Assembly: GCA_944324045.1 (NCBI GenBank)
Contig: CALUUT010000080.1
Coordinates: 1 to 34,147, forward strand
Length of the DNA stretch: 34,147 nt
Reading direction: 5' to 3'
Origin: an uncultured Desulfovibrionaceae bacterium
GTDB lineage: Bacteria > Desulfobacterota > Desulfovibrionia > Desulfovibrionales > Desulfovibrionaceae
Of this stretch, positions 21,305-29,126 are shown piece after piece (position 1 is the stretch's first letter; the number at the start of each line of letters is the position of its first letter). The notes beneath the pieces were generated by a model. The model was not told where the DNA came from. It saw only the letters and a program-made list of their open reading frames with translations, and searched no databases. The translations under genes were made by a program, and so were the position numbers.

Positions 21305-22504
21305 ATGAGAAGACAGTATGATGCCGTTGCGTTGTTTTCCGGCGGTCTTGACAGCATTCTTGCGGTGAAGGTGCTAGAGGAGCAGGGCCTTGCCGTAAAG
21401 AGCGTGCATTTTGTCACGCCGTTTTTCGGCAGGCCGTCCGCCAAAGCGTATTGGACGCGCTTATATGGCCTTGATCTTGATATTGTGGATATCAGCGAGG
21501 CGTTTGTGGAGATGCTCAAGAATGGTCCGGCGCATGGATTCGGCAAGACGTTGAACCCCTGCATCGACTGCAAGATTCTTTTGCTGCGGAAGGCCCGCGA
21601 AGTGATGGAGGCGCTGGGGGCGCGGTTTCTGGCGACAGGGGAGGTTTTGGGGCAGCGGCCCATGTCTCAGAGGCGGGATACCCTGAATCTGATCAGCCGG
21701 GACGCCGGGGTCCGGGATATCCTTTTGCGTCCGCTTTCAGCCCAATGCCTGCCGCCCACGCCCATGGAAGAATCCGGGCTGGTGGATCGCGACCGGTTGC
21801 TGAAGCTGTCCGGCAGAGGGCGCAAGGGGCAGTACGAGCTTGCCGGGCGGTACGGCATCACGGAATTTCCGAGTCCGGCCGGCGGGTGCAAGCTTACTGA
21901 GCAGGAAAACGCCCGCTGTTATTGGCCGCTTCTTTCGCGCAAAGGACCGGCGCGGGCTTCGGATTTTCATCTGGCGAATGCGGGACGGCAATACTGGCAT
22001 GGCCAGTACTGGCTTTGCGTCGGCCGCAACCAGAAGGATAATGAAACGCTGTTGCGGCTGGCCGGTCCGAACGACCTGGTATTCAAGACGGCGGACGTTC
22101 CGGGGCCAGTGGCGCTTGGCCGCGTGTGGGAAGAGCCGTGGCCTGAGCCCGTTGTGGAATGCGCGGCGTCGTTTGCGGCGTCTTTTTCTCCAAAGGCCAT
22201 GCGTTTTTCCGCTGAAACCGGGCGGCCCGCAAAGGTCAGGGTTGCGGCGGGCGGCAGGGGCATTCAGGCCGCATACAGGGAAGACGGCGCAGGGCATGAG
22301 CCGGCGCAGGAGCGGATTTTACGCGTCATGCCAAGGCGCGACGCCGCTTTTGCCGGGACGCCGTGGGCGGAGCTTGATGTTCAGACGGTACGCGCTGCAA
22401 TCAGGGAGCGCCGGAAACTATGCGAGAAAGCGCCCGTGCGTCCGGAAGACGCATGCAAGGCGTCTTCGCCTGAGGGCGTCTTGAGCGAAGAAGAGGGCGC
22501 ATAG
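21305..22504 (+). CDS. PP-loop thiolase-like protein fused to an NFACT-R-like domain
   Basis: A 399-residue protein that probably adds sulfur to tRNA or another RNA. The adenylating PP-loop SGGLDS is at residues 13-18. Candidate catalytic cysteines are C86 and C89 (NPCIDCK), similar to the first active Cys region of MnmA, and C195 (AGGCKLT). Residues about 215-275 resemble NFACT-R (DUF814): YWLCVGRNQKDNETLL then AGPNDLVFKTADVPGPVALG. No THUMP domain is present, so it is not classical ThiI. Such PP-loop/NFACT-R fusions have been noted in deltaproteobacteria and predicted to thiolate RNA. The C-terminal 130 residues are low-similarity. ATG 21305 is chosen; an earlier TTG has no ribosome site. 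Confidence 0.78.
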   Translation: MRRQYDAVALFSGGLDSILAVKVLEEQGLAVKSVHFVTPFFGRPSAKAYWTRLYGLDLDIVDISEAFVEMLKNGPAHGFGKTLNPCIDCKILLLRKAREVMEALGARFLATGEVLGQRPMSQRRDTLNLISRDAGVRDILLRPLSAQCLPPTPMEESGLVDRDRLLKLSGRGRKGQYELAGRYGITEFPSPAGGCKLTEQENARCYWPLLSRKGPARASDFHLANAGRQYWHGQYWLCVGRNQKDNETLLRLAGPNDLVFKTADVPGPVALGRVWEEPWPEPVVECAASFAASFSPKAMRFSAETGRPAKVRVAAGGRGIQAAYREDGAGHEPAQERILRVMPRRDAAFAGTPWAELDVQTVRAAIRERRKLCEKAPVRPEDACKASSPEGVLSEEEGA

Positions 22505-22528
22505 CTTTTTTGCGGCCTTGCGGTTGCA

Positions 22529-22555
22529 CTTTTGCCGTTTGCAAAAGGCGTTTTT
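22529..22555 (+). terminator. Terminator after the PP-loop gene
   Basis: CTTTTGC pairs with GCAAAAG around a 5-base loop, followed by GCG and five T residues. Confidence 0.65.
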
Positions 22556-22779
22556 GCGGACAATGTTGCCGGCGGCCGCCTTTCGCGCGAAAAGGAAAAA
22601 AATTCCGGTATGGTAATTGCATAATTTCAGTTGGAAGCGTGCATCATGCATTTTGGCCAGAAGGCTGAAATTTCGGCCGCAGGGCCCGTTTTTTAGCCGG
22701 ATTCCAGCAGCAGAGCGGCCTTTTTGAGAAGGCGTCGGCATTTTTTTGCTGTTGCCGCGTTGATGAGGATTGTCGCACA

Positions 22780-25458
22780 ATGTCATTTTTGAGCACCTTG
22801 CTTTCCCAGATCATGCCCAAAGGAGAACAGCGCCGCACAGCATCGGGGTTTGCCGTGTGGCTTTACTGGGACGGGGATCTAAACCCGGTGATTCCGCGAA
22901 CGCTGCAGGAATACGGCGGCCTGCAGGTCGCGCAGGAAGCGGACCAGACGTTATGGTTTTTTTTCACGACGGATGTTTTGCTGGCGCTTGCCCGGCTTCA
23001 GGCATGGGTGAAGTTTCGCGCCGCGCCGCTGACCATCGCGGTCATGCCCGCGCAGATGGGCATGACCGACGCGCGCGTCAAATCCGTCGAAGTCGCCCCG
23101 GAACTTGGGTCTTTGGGGCTGGATACGCCAAGCGAATTCTGCATTTGGGTGCATCCCAAGGCGCGTGAACAGGGGCAGGGCATACCGGGCCTTACGTTTC
23201 GGGTTTCGCAGTCCGTTCCCACGCTGTTTGGGCCGGACTGGACCCTTTTGGAGGCGGACCCCCGGCTGCCGTACCAGACGTCGTTTGGCTGGTATTGCGT
23301 GCTCAAGCCCCTGGGCAATCCTCTTGAAAAGGGATTTCAGGCCGGGTGGCGCATTTTTTTCAGCGACATTGAAGAGATCATGCGCCGCCACAAGCTCAAG
23401 TATCTTCTGAACGATAATTTCCTGTGTTTTCCTCTGGAAAGCATAAAAAAACTGTGGAGCTGGTGCCGCGATTTTCTGCAATTGGCCGCGTCGCGCAAAG
23501 AAGACGCATCCGAGCGGTATTGGCCGTGCGTCGTGGCGATTGTGGACAAGCGGGGGCTTAATTTCAGCAGCGATCTTCCCCGAAAGCTGGGGCTTGACTG
23601 GGACCAGCTTATATCCGATTTCCCGTACATGTCCTATCGTTCCGCGCTCATGCTGGGCGATGACGCATTCACCATTCATGAGGCGCGTTTTGATGTGGCG
23701 AAGCGGTCCATGGATGACTGGTGCACGGTATCCCTGCGCGGCGACAAGGGCGCCGGCCTTGGCGCCATTCCCGTGCGCGTGGCGCAGTGTCTGACCTTGG
23801 GCAAGCAGAACGTCTGTTTTTACTGCGGCATGCGCAATCATGAGCCGAATCAGTGTCCGAGCAGACGGTTCAAGGACTGGGCCCCTGACGCCTGGCGCGC
23901 GGTCGGCACGATGGATTTTGAGACCATAAATAAAAACATGGACAAAATCGACGCCAAAGGCATCCCGGAGGGCGTCGAGGGTCTGAAAGAAGTCCTGGAG
24001 CAGCAGGACGGCGCGGGCAATCTGCTGCGCGCGGTATTCGACATAAACAACGTCTCCCAGTTGTCTATGCTGCACAGGGTCTGGCGCGCAAGGGGCAAAG
24101 AGTGTCCGAAGAGTTTTTACGAGCTGGGGCTCAAGGACGACGGCAAGGTCTGGAACGCGCTTGACGAATTTCCCGACGGCGATTCCAGCCCCATGGAAAA
24201 AGGGCTTGCGACGCTGGCTCTCAAACACCCGCGGGACGCCCGGGTGCGGGCGTTGCAGGGGTTCGCGGCCATGGAGCGGGGCGATCTCGTAAAAGCCGGC
24301 GCGTTGTGGAAAGAAGCGGAATCCTTGAGCGTGAGCCCGCCCCAGCATGCCTATCACATTTTTTTGCAGGCGCGCGCTTTGGAAGTGCAGGGACGGTATG
24401 AACAGGCCCGGCAAACATATGACCTTGTGTTGCATTATGGGATAAACTGGGTTGAGCCGCGGTACCGGCGGCTTGTCTGTCTGGTCAAGATGGGCTTTGC
24501 GGAAAAAGTGGCGTCCCAGCTTGTGCAGTTGTCTGAAGACGAGCCGAATATCATCAACCGGGCCTTGATTGACCCGGAGATGGAGCGCGGCCGCATTCAT
24601 TTGCTGACCGCCCTGTATGGTCCATGGCTTGCGGCTCAGGCAAGGGCCCAGGAAGAACTGGAGGGGCTGAAGAAAATTCGTTCGGAATCAGCCGTGTGGT
24701 TTACGGAAAAACATCCGTTTGCGGTGTATGCGCGCAGTCGGGTGGATGCGCTGCTCGGCATGGCGGATTGCAAAAACTACACGCCGTTTATGCTTATAGC
24801 GCAAAGCAGGGCGTCCTTGAGCCGGGAAATGCAAAAGCAGATTAACAATGAAGGCAGGGAACTGCGCAATAAATTCATTATGTATCGCGAGCGCCTGCAG
24901 AATATCCAGGATGAGGCGAGCTGGTTTCCGTTTCCCAGACTGCTTGTCGAATTCAACAAGAACTTCAATATCTGCGCCCAGAGTCTGAACATCGGTTTGA
25001 AATCGCAGTTTCAGATCAGCGAGACGTTTAAAAAGGCGCAACAGGTTGCGGAAAGTCTGGAAAAGCGCTTGACCAAGCTTGAATCGCAGATGCGCTTTTT
25101 AAAAATAGTGCGCGATATCACCCTGTTCGTTTTGATCATGGGCCGGACGTTCTTCTGGTTAGAGCTTTTGTTCATGCTGCTCTTGCTGATAGGCGTGCCC
25201 CTGGTCATATATTACGGCGACCGCATGGGGCTTGAAATGATCAGCTCCCTTGTCTTCCGGCAAAAGTGGCAGATTCAAAAGGGTCTGGCCGTGGTGCTCA
25301 GCGTCGTCGCCCTCATAATCGCCTGTTTCCGCACGGTGCTGGTCTTTGAAGGAAAAAAGGAAAAATTATTGAGCAAAAATAAGGAGACCGCGGAGGAAGC
25401 TGTGGTGAATGCGGAAAAAGGCGGCAATGCGGGAATGAGCGGAAGAAGAAAAACGTGA
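22780..25458 (+). CDS. Large membrane-anchored protein with zinc knuckle and TPR-like region
   Basis: An 892-residue protein without a recognised overall family. Residues 20-330 form an unknown globular part containing two similar blocks (FWxxD-type segments around tryptophans). A CCHC zinc knuckle, C346-x2-C349-x4-H354-x4-C359 (CFYCGMRNHEPNQC), follows. Residues about 450-620 look like tetratricopeptide helices (HPRDARVRALQGFAAMERGDLVKAGALWKEAE). A coiled coil (about 745-775, KAQQVAESLEKRLTKLE) precedes two membrane segments at about 781-812 and 845-865, and a charged tail. No signal peptide is visible, so most of it is probably cytoplasmic. ATG 22780 is preceded by GAGG at a rather long distance. 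It is likely monocistronic and specific to this lineage. Confidence 0.8.
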   Translation: MSFLSTLLSQIMPKGEQRRTASGFAVWLYWDGDLNPVIPRTLQEYGGLQVAQEADQTLWFFFTTDVLLALARLQAWVKFRAAPLTIAVMPAQMGMTDARVKSVEVAPELGSLGLDTPSEFCIWVHPKAREQGQGIPGLTFRVSQSVPTLFGPDWTLLEADPRLPYQTSFGWYCVLKPLGNPLEKGFQAGWRIFFSDIEEIMRRHKLKYLLNDNFLCFPLESIKKLWSWCRDFLQLAASRKEDASERYWPCVVAIVDKRGLNFSSDLPRKLGLDWDQLISDFPYMSYRSALMLGDDAFTIHEARFDVAKRSMDDWCTVSLRGDKGAGLGAIPVRVAQCLTLGKQNVCFYCGMRNHEPNQCPSRRFKDWAPDAWRAVGTMDFETINKNMDKIDAKGIPEGVEGLKEVLEQQDGAGNLLRAVFDINNVSQLSMLHRVWRARGKECPKSFYELGLKDDGKVWNALDEFPDGDSSPMEKGLATLALKHPRDARVRALQGFAAMERGDLVKAGALWKEAESLSVSPPQHAYHIFLQARALEVQGRYEQARQTYDLVLHYGINWVEPRYRRLVCLVKMGFAEKVASQLVQLSEDEPNIINRALIDPEMERGRIHLLTALYGPWLAAQARAQEELEGLKKIRSESAVWFTEKHPFAVYARSRVDALLGMADCKNYTPFMLIAQSRASLSREMQKQINNEGRELRNKFIMYRERLQNIQDEASWFPFPRLLVEFNKNFNICAQSLNIGLKSQFQISETFKKAQQVAESLEKRLTKLESQMRFLKIVRDITLFVLIMGRTFFWLELLFMLLLLIGVPLVIYYGDRMGLEMISSLVFRQKWQIQKGLAVVLSVVALIIACFRTVLVFEGKKEKLLSKNKETAEEAVVNAEKGGNAGMSGRRKT

Positions 25459-25556
25459 CCAGCGCGCCGGCATGGTTTTGGGTTGGGAGTCAGATCCTGA
25501 CGCGTGCAATGTTTTGACTGAAAATGTTTTCGTTCAGGCCGTTATTTATACGGACA

Positions 25557-25593
25557 GGCGGCACGGACGGCCGGGCAGGCCGTCCGTGCCGCC
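25557..25593. terminator. Very stable 16-bp hairpin between convergent genes
   Basis: GGCGGCACGGACGGCC (25557-25572) is perfectly complementary to 25578-25593, with a 5-base loop. No T run is adjacent on either strand. It lies between the convergent zinc-knuckle gene and the heptose kinase gene and most likely marks both transcript ends. Confidence 0.6.
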
Positions 25594-25666
25594 GTTTATG
25601 AAGAAAGTGGTCCGCGAATGCCCTGTTTGGGTTTTCAGCCTCTTTTGAGCATACAGCGGGATGGGT

Positions 25667-26632
25667 TTAGCCTGTCGCGCCCCTTTGTCGCAGTTCTTCC
25701 AGCGTGATGGGGCTTGTTCCCGCTTTTTCGACGACGATTCCCGCCGCCGTATTGGCTATCCGGGCCGCTTTGTCCCAGGACATTCCTTTTCCGATGCAGG
25801 CCGCGAGCACCGCGATCACCGTATCCCCGGCCCCGGAAACATCGGCCACTTCGCGGGCTTTTGCCGGAATGGAAAAAACCTGACCGTCTTGCTCCATGAG
25901 CAGCATGCCTTTTTCGCTCCTGGTTAGAAGAATGCGCGGAATCTGGAATTGCGCCATGAGTTTGCGCGCGGCCTGTTCAAGGCGCTCTTCCGTCTCGTCC
26001 GATATCCCGGCTCCCTCTTTAAATTCCATCATGTTCGGCGTGATGCACGCCACCCGCGCATACCGTTCCCATGCGGAGACCTTGGGATCTGCAAGAACAG
26101 GGACGGCGTTCGCCGAAGCGCTGGCTATGATGGAGGAGCAAAGACTTGTTCGGCCGGCAACGGGCCGGAACAGCCCCTTGTCGTAGTCGGACAGGATGAG
26201 CGCTTTCGCTCCGGCAATGGCTTCATTCAGCGCGGCAAGAAGAGCGGCAGACACGGCGGGAGAAAGCGGCGCATTTTTTTCTTCATCCAGACGAAGCAGC
26301 TGCTGCCCCTGGGCGATAATGCGCGTTTTGCAAGTGGTGGGGCGGTCTTCAACCGTCAGCAATCCGTCTTGCACGCCTTCTTCCGCAAGAAGGCGGGAGA
26401 GCGTTTTCCCGTTTTCGTCAGCGCCTTTGATTCCGACAAGCGTAACCTCGCATCCCAACCTGGCCAGATTGCGGGCGACATTGGCCGCGCCGCCGGGGAC
26501 ACTCCAGCGCTTTTGAATGGCGGCTACGGGAATCGGCGCTTCGGGAGAAATCCGGCGTACATGTGTGCCGATATACTCGTCCAGCATCACATCGCCGGCG
26601 ACAATAATTTTCAGAGAGTCAAAGGAAAGCAT
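25667..26632 (-). CDS. rfaE1: D-glycero-beta-D-manno-heptose-7-phosphate kinase (PfkB family)
   Basis: A 321-residue sugar kinase of the RfaE1/HldE-N type, which phosphorylates C1 of heptose-7-phosphate in the ADP-heptose pathway for lipopolysaccharide. It shows IVAGDVMLDEYIGTHVRRISPEAPIPV, the substrate/ATP motif GGAANVARNLARLG, and the PfkB signature with catalytic Asp VSGAGDTVIAVLAA. The C-terminal cytidylyltransferase domain of bifunctional HldE is absent, so a separate HldC-type enzyme is expected elsewhere. ATG 26632 shares a base with the stop of the upstream SPASM gene (TGATG), with AAGGAA ahead; translational coupling is likely. It is the last gene of the glycan operon. Confidence 0.92.
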   Translation of the reverse strand: MLSFDSLKIIVAGDVMLDEYIGTHVRRISPEAPIPVAAIQKRWSVPGGAANVARNLARLGCEVTLVGIKGADENGKTLSRLLAEEGVQDGLLTVEDRPTTCKTRIIAQGQQLLRLDEEKNAPLSPAVSAALLAALNEAIAGAKALILSDYDKGLFRPVAGRTSLCSSIIASASANAVPVLADPKVSAWERYARVACITPNMMEFKEGAGISDETEERLEQAARKLMAQFQIPRILLTRSEKGMLLMEQDGQVFSIPAKAREVADVSGAGDTVIAVLAACIGKGMSWDKAARIANTAAGIVVEKAGTSPITLEELRQRGATG

Positions 26633-27180
26633 CAGACGTTCCTTCGGCCGGTGGGCGTGTGGATAGTGCGGTCGCAGACTCCGCATAACGCATTGCTTAC
26701 GCGGCCGGAACGGATTTCCTGACGAAGCCGCTGCATTTTTTTGCTGTTCCAGATATCAATCAGTGCGGTTTCATGGATATCGCCGCACAGATATAAGTTG
26801 CTGTAGTCGCGGCAGCAGGGGACGACCGTTCCATCCCAGTTGATTGACATATGCGACCATGGGGTTGCGCAGAATGTTGCGGCAGGCGCGGTGATTTCAC
26901 AGGTTTGCGCGCGGATTGCCTCTGGCGCGTCGCCAAGGGCGTTGATTTCCGAATCGGCCGTATTCCATGTGGTAAAGGGTTTGCGAAAGACCTCTATGCC
27001 GTAGCGGGTTTTCCAGTCTTCACAGAGTTTGTTGGTCTCACGCGCTGCGTCTGTTTTTTTATTTCCGGCGTTTTCATTTGCGTCGGCCGCATAGCCGCCA
27101 TGCCCGGCCGGCACTTCAGGCTTTTTGAGCAAAGGAGTCTTGTCGCCTGGAAACAGGACGGTTTTGATATATTGCAGCAT
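26632..27180 (-). CDS. Orphan SPASM-domain protein lacking a radical-SAM core
   Basis: A 182-residue protein. The C-terminal half is a SPASM-type cluster-binding domain: CATPWSHMSINWDGTVVPCC, then YLCGD, then LCGVC, so cysteines for an auxiliary Fe-S cluster are all there. The preceding segment (WKTRYGIEVFRKPFTTW) matches what usually lies between a radical-SAM barrel and SPASM. The CxxxCxxC SAM motif and barrel are missing, and the first 60 residues are low-complexity (PAGHGGYAADANENAGNKK). It is either a remnant that kept its reading frame or a specialised partner protein. ATG 27180 follows GGTGA; a GTG at 27189 is an alternative. It starts 12 bases after the upstream stop and overlaps rfaE1 by one base. 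Confidence 0.78.
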   Translation of the reverse strand: MLQYIKTVLFPGDKTPLLKKPEVPAGHGGYAADANENAGNKKTDAARETNKLCEDWKTRYGIEVFRKPFTTWNTADSEINALGDAPEAIRAQTCEITAPAATFCATPWSHMSINWDGTVVPCCRDYSNLYLCGDIHETALIDIWNSKKMQRLRQEIRSGRVSNALCGVCDRTIHTPTGRRNV

Positions 27181-27191
27181 ATTTTTCACCG

Positions 27192-29123
27192 TTATCTTTT
27201 GATGATCACAAGTCCTGCAACGGTCATATCGTCAGCTATGTTCACATTATCCGCCTTTATGTCGTTCAGGCCCTTTCTGATTTCTTCCATCGAGTGCGGA
27301 ATTTCCTGAATGGAAAGCGAACTGAGTTCATGCGCGAGCGTCTCAGGCGTGAATATTTCCACGCGCAGGGCGTCGCGGTCGACGGGATTTTCCAGAACAA
27401 AATCATAGGTCAGAATCAGTTTTCCGTTTCTTTTCAGCACGCGGAGCAGTTCCTTAAGGGCGTATTCCTTGTATGGAACATGTTCGAGCACGGATATGCA
27501 GGCGACAACGTCAAACGTTTCATCCGGGACAGGGATGTTGAATACGGACCCATAGTCGGCGGAGAACCCTGTTTTTTCGGCAAAGCGGAAGAAGGCGTTT
27601 TCAATATCGCGGTCTCCGCCGTGGTCCCAGAGATAATTGACGTCATAAACCGCGACATGGTGCCCTTGCCGGGCAAGGTACCCGGATAACGCGCCGCGGC
27701 CGCCGCCCACATCGGCAATGCGCAGCGGCGTTTTGTTCATGGATTCAATATTTCGTACGGCAAAGGGATATTCCCACTGTTTTGAGGCATGGATGTATGT
27801 TCCGGCCTCTCCTGTGATGTGTTCGGAAATGGGTTTGAGTTCAAGATGGCATGTTGCGCAGATATCTTTCAACGTCTCATAATACTTCAGACGCCCTTCA
27901 GAGGAATAGACTTCATGCGCGTCAAGGGCGTAGGAGCATGGTTTTTTGCCGTCAAGCATCCCGCGGGCATGCTCAAGGACGGATTCCGGGGTTACGGCAT
28001 ACATGCATTCCGGCCGCGCAAATCCTCTGGGGCAGTTATAGCCCCAGTCTTCGGTCATCCACATGCAGTTTGCACACGCCGGGGATACGATGTCGGCGTT
28101 GCCGTCATACCTGAAATATTCGACGGGAGTGGGGCCGAAAATGACGGCGCTTTGTCCGCCAAGAATATGGCGCGCATGGACAAACCCGGATTCTCCATCC
28201 ACATGGAGCAGCGCCTGTTTTAACACGATCATGGTTTCAGCGAAGTTGGCCTTGCCGCATAGGGAAATGTCCGCCTTTTCAATGAACTGTTCGTTTTTTG
28301 CGCCAATCTGGACAATGAGCGTATCCGGATAGGCTTCCCTGAAACGGTCGCAGAAGGCATTCCATAATGCAACAGGCCAGATTTTGTTTGTAAAGCGGGT
28401 GTGGCTGTCATTTCCCGCATGGATGGTAATGAAAGGACGATTTTGAAGAGCGAATTTTCTGAGCGCCTCAAAACAGGCGATATCCAGATGGAGAACGCCG
28501 GATGTGGTTCTGGAGAAGGGAACGGCCCCGCTGGCGCCCAGTTCGTCCCACCGGTTCCATCCCCGCAGGGTGCACAGGCTTGCCCATGCCCCGTCAAAAT
28601 ATGGTTGCTGCGAGCTGTACCGGAAATATTTTGCTGAAAACGCCATGCATTTCTGGAGCATGGAAACGAGTTCCGGATCAAGACGCCGGATTTTTTCAGC
28701 ATCCATATAGTCTATATGGATAAAATGACCAATTGACGCCTTGATATCGTATCCGGACGCCATAGGATATAGCGATATGTCATTTTGGGCATGGATGAAG
28801 GGAAGCATGGCCGCTATGTCGTTCAAGACATCCATGCGGCCAAAAACATGCATATCAATTTTTTTCCGCGTATGCCTGTGCAGTTCCTTAATCCAGGCAA
28901 ACGCGATCAGACTGTCTCCGATTCCGCCCTGGACCCTGACGGCCATGCTCAGGCTCGAGCCGTTCGTCTTTGCAACTGGAACCGCTTCCAGCCCCAGCGC
29001 ATTCAGGGTGTGCTGGGCGCATTTCCCAATCCAGCGCTTTCCACGTTCAGGAAGCGCGCCGCATGTTTTCCTGATGGATTTTTTGACAACGTTTTTCATG
29101 GTGTGTTTGAGCATATATAGCAT
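27192..29123 (-). CDS. Bifunctional GT9 glycosyltransferase / SAM-dependent methyltransferase
   Basis: A 643-residue fusion. Residues 60-400 are a heptosyltransferase-type GT9 domain: VQGGIGDSLIAFAWIKELHRHT, ITIHAGNDSHTRFTNKIWPVALW, and VDGESGFVHARHILGGQSAVIFGPTPVEYF. A Cys-rich stretch follows (ACANCMWMTEDWGYNCPRGFARPECM), common at the end of such GT9 proteins. Residues 455-600 are a class I methyltransferase: motif I IADVGGGRGALSGYL, acidic YDVN, and VVACISVLEHVPYKEYALKELLRVL. It likely transfers a sugar and methylates the product or a neighbouring residue. ATG 29123 comes 3 bases after the upstream stop; a second ATG 9 bases later is possible, and neither has a strong ribosome site, so coupling is likely. 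Confidence 0.88.
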   Translation of the reverse strand: MLYMLKHTMKNVVKKSIRKTCGALPERGKRWIGKCAQHTLNALGLEAVPVAKTNGSSLSMAVRVQGGIGDSLIAFAWIKELHRHTRKKIDMHVFGRMDVLNDIAAMLPFIHAQNDISLYPMASGYDIKASIGHFIHIDYMDAEKIRRLDPELVSMLQKCMAFSAKYFRYSSQQPYFDGAWASLCTLRGWNRWDELGASGAVPFSRTTSGVLHLDIACFEALRKFALQNRPFITIHAGNDSHTRFTNKIWPVALWNAFCDRFREAYPDTLIVQIGAKNEQFIEKADISLCGKANFAETMIVLKQALLHVDGESGFVHARHILGGQSAVIFGPTPVEYFRYDGNADIVSPACANCMWMTEDWGYNCPRGFARPECMYAVTPESVLEHARGMLDGKKPCSYALDAHEVYSSEGRLKYYETLKDICATCHLELKPISEHITGEAGTYIHASKQWEYPFAVRNIESMNKTPLRIADVGGGRGALSGYLARQGHHVAVYDVNYLWDHGGDRDIENAFFRFAEKTGFSADYGSVFNIPVPDETFDVVACISVLEHVPYKEYALKELLRVLKRNGKLILTYDFVLENPVDRDALRVEIFTPETLAHELSSLSIQEIPHSMEEIRKGLNDIKADNVNIADDMTVAGLVIIKR

Positions 29124-29126
29124 CCG

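Noticed and set aside
22951-24600. Minus-strand open frame of 549 codons inside the zinc-knuckle gene
   Set aside because: Shadow of the plus-strand gene; no ribosome site and composition typical of an antisense frame.
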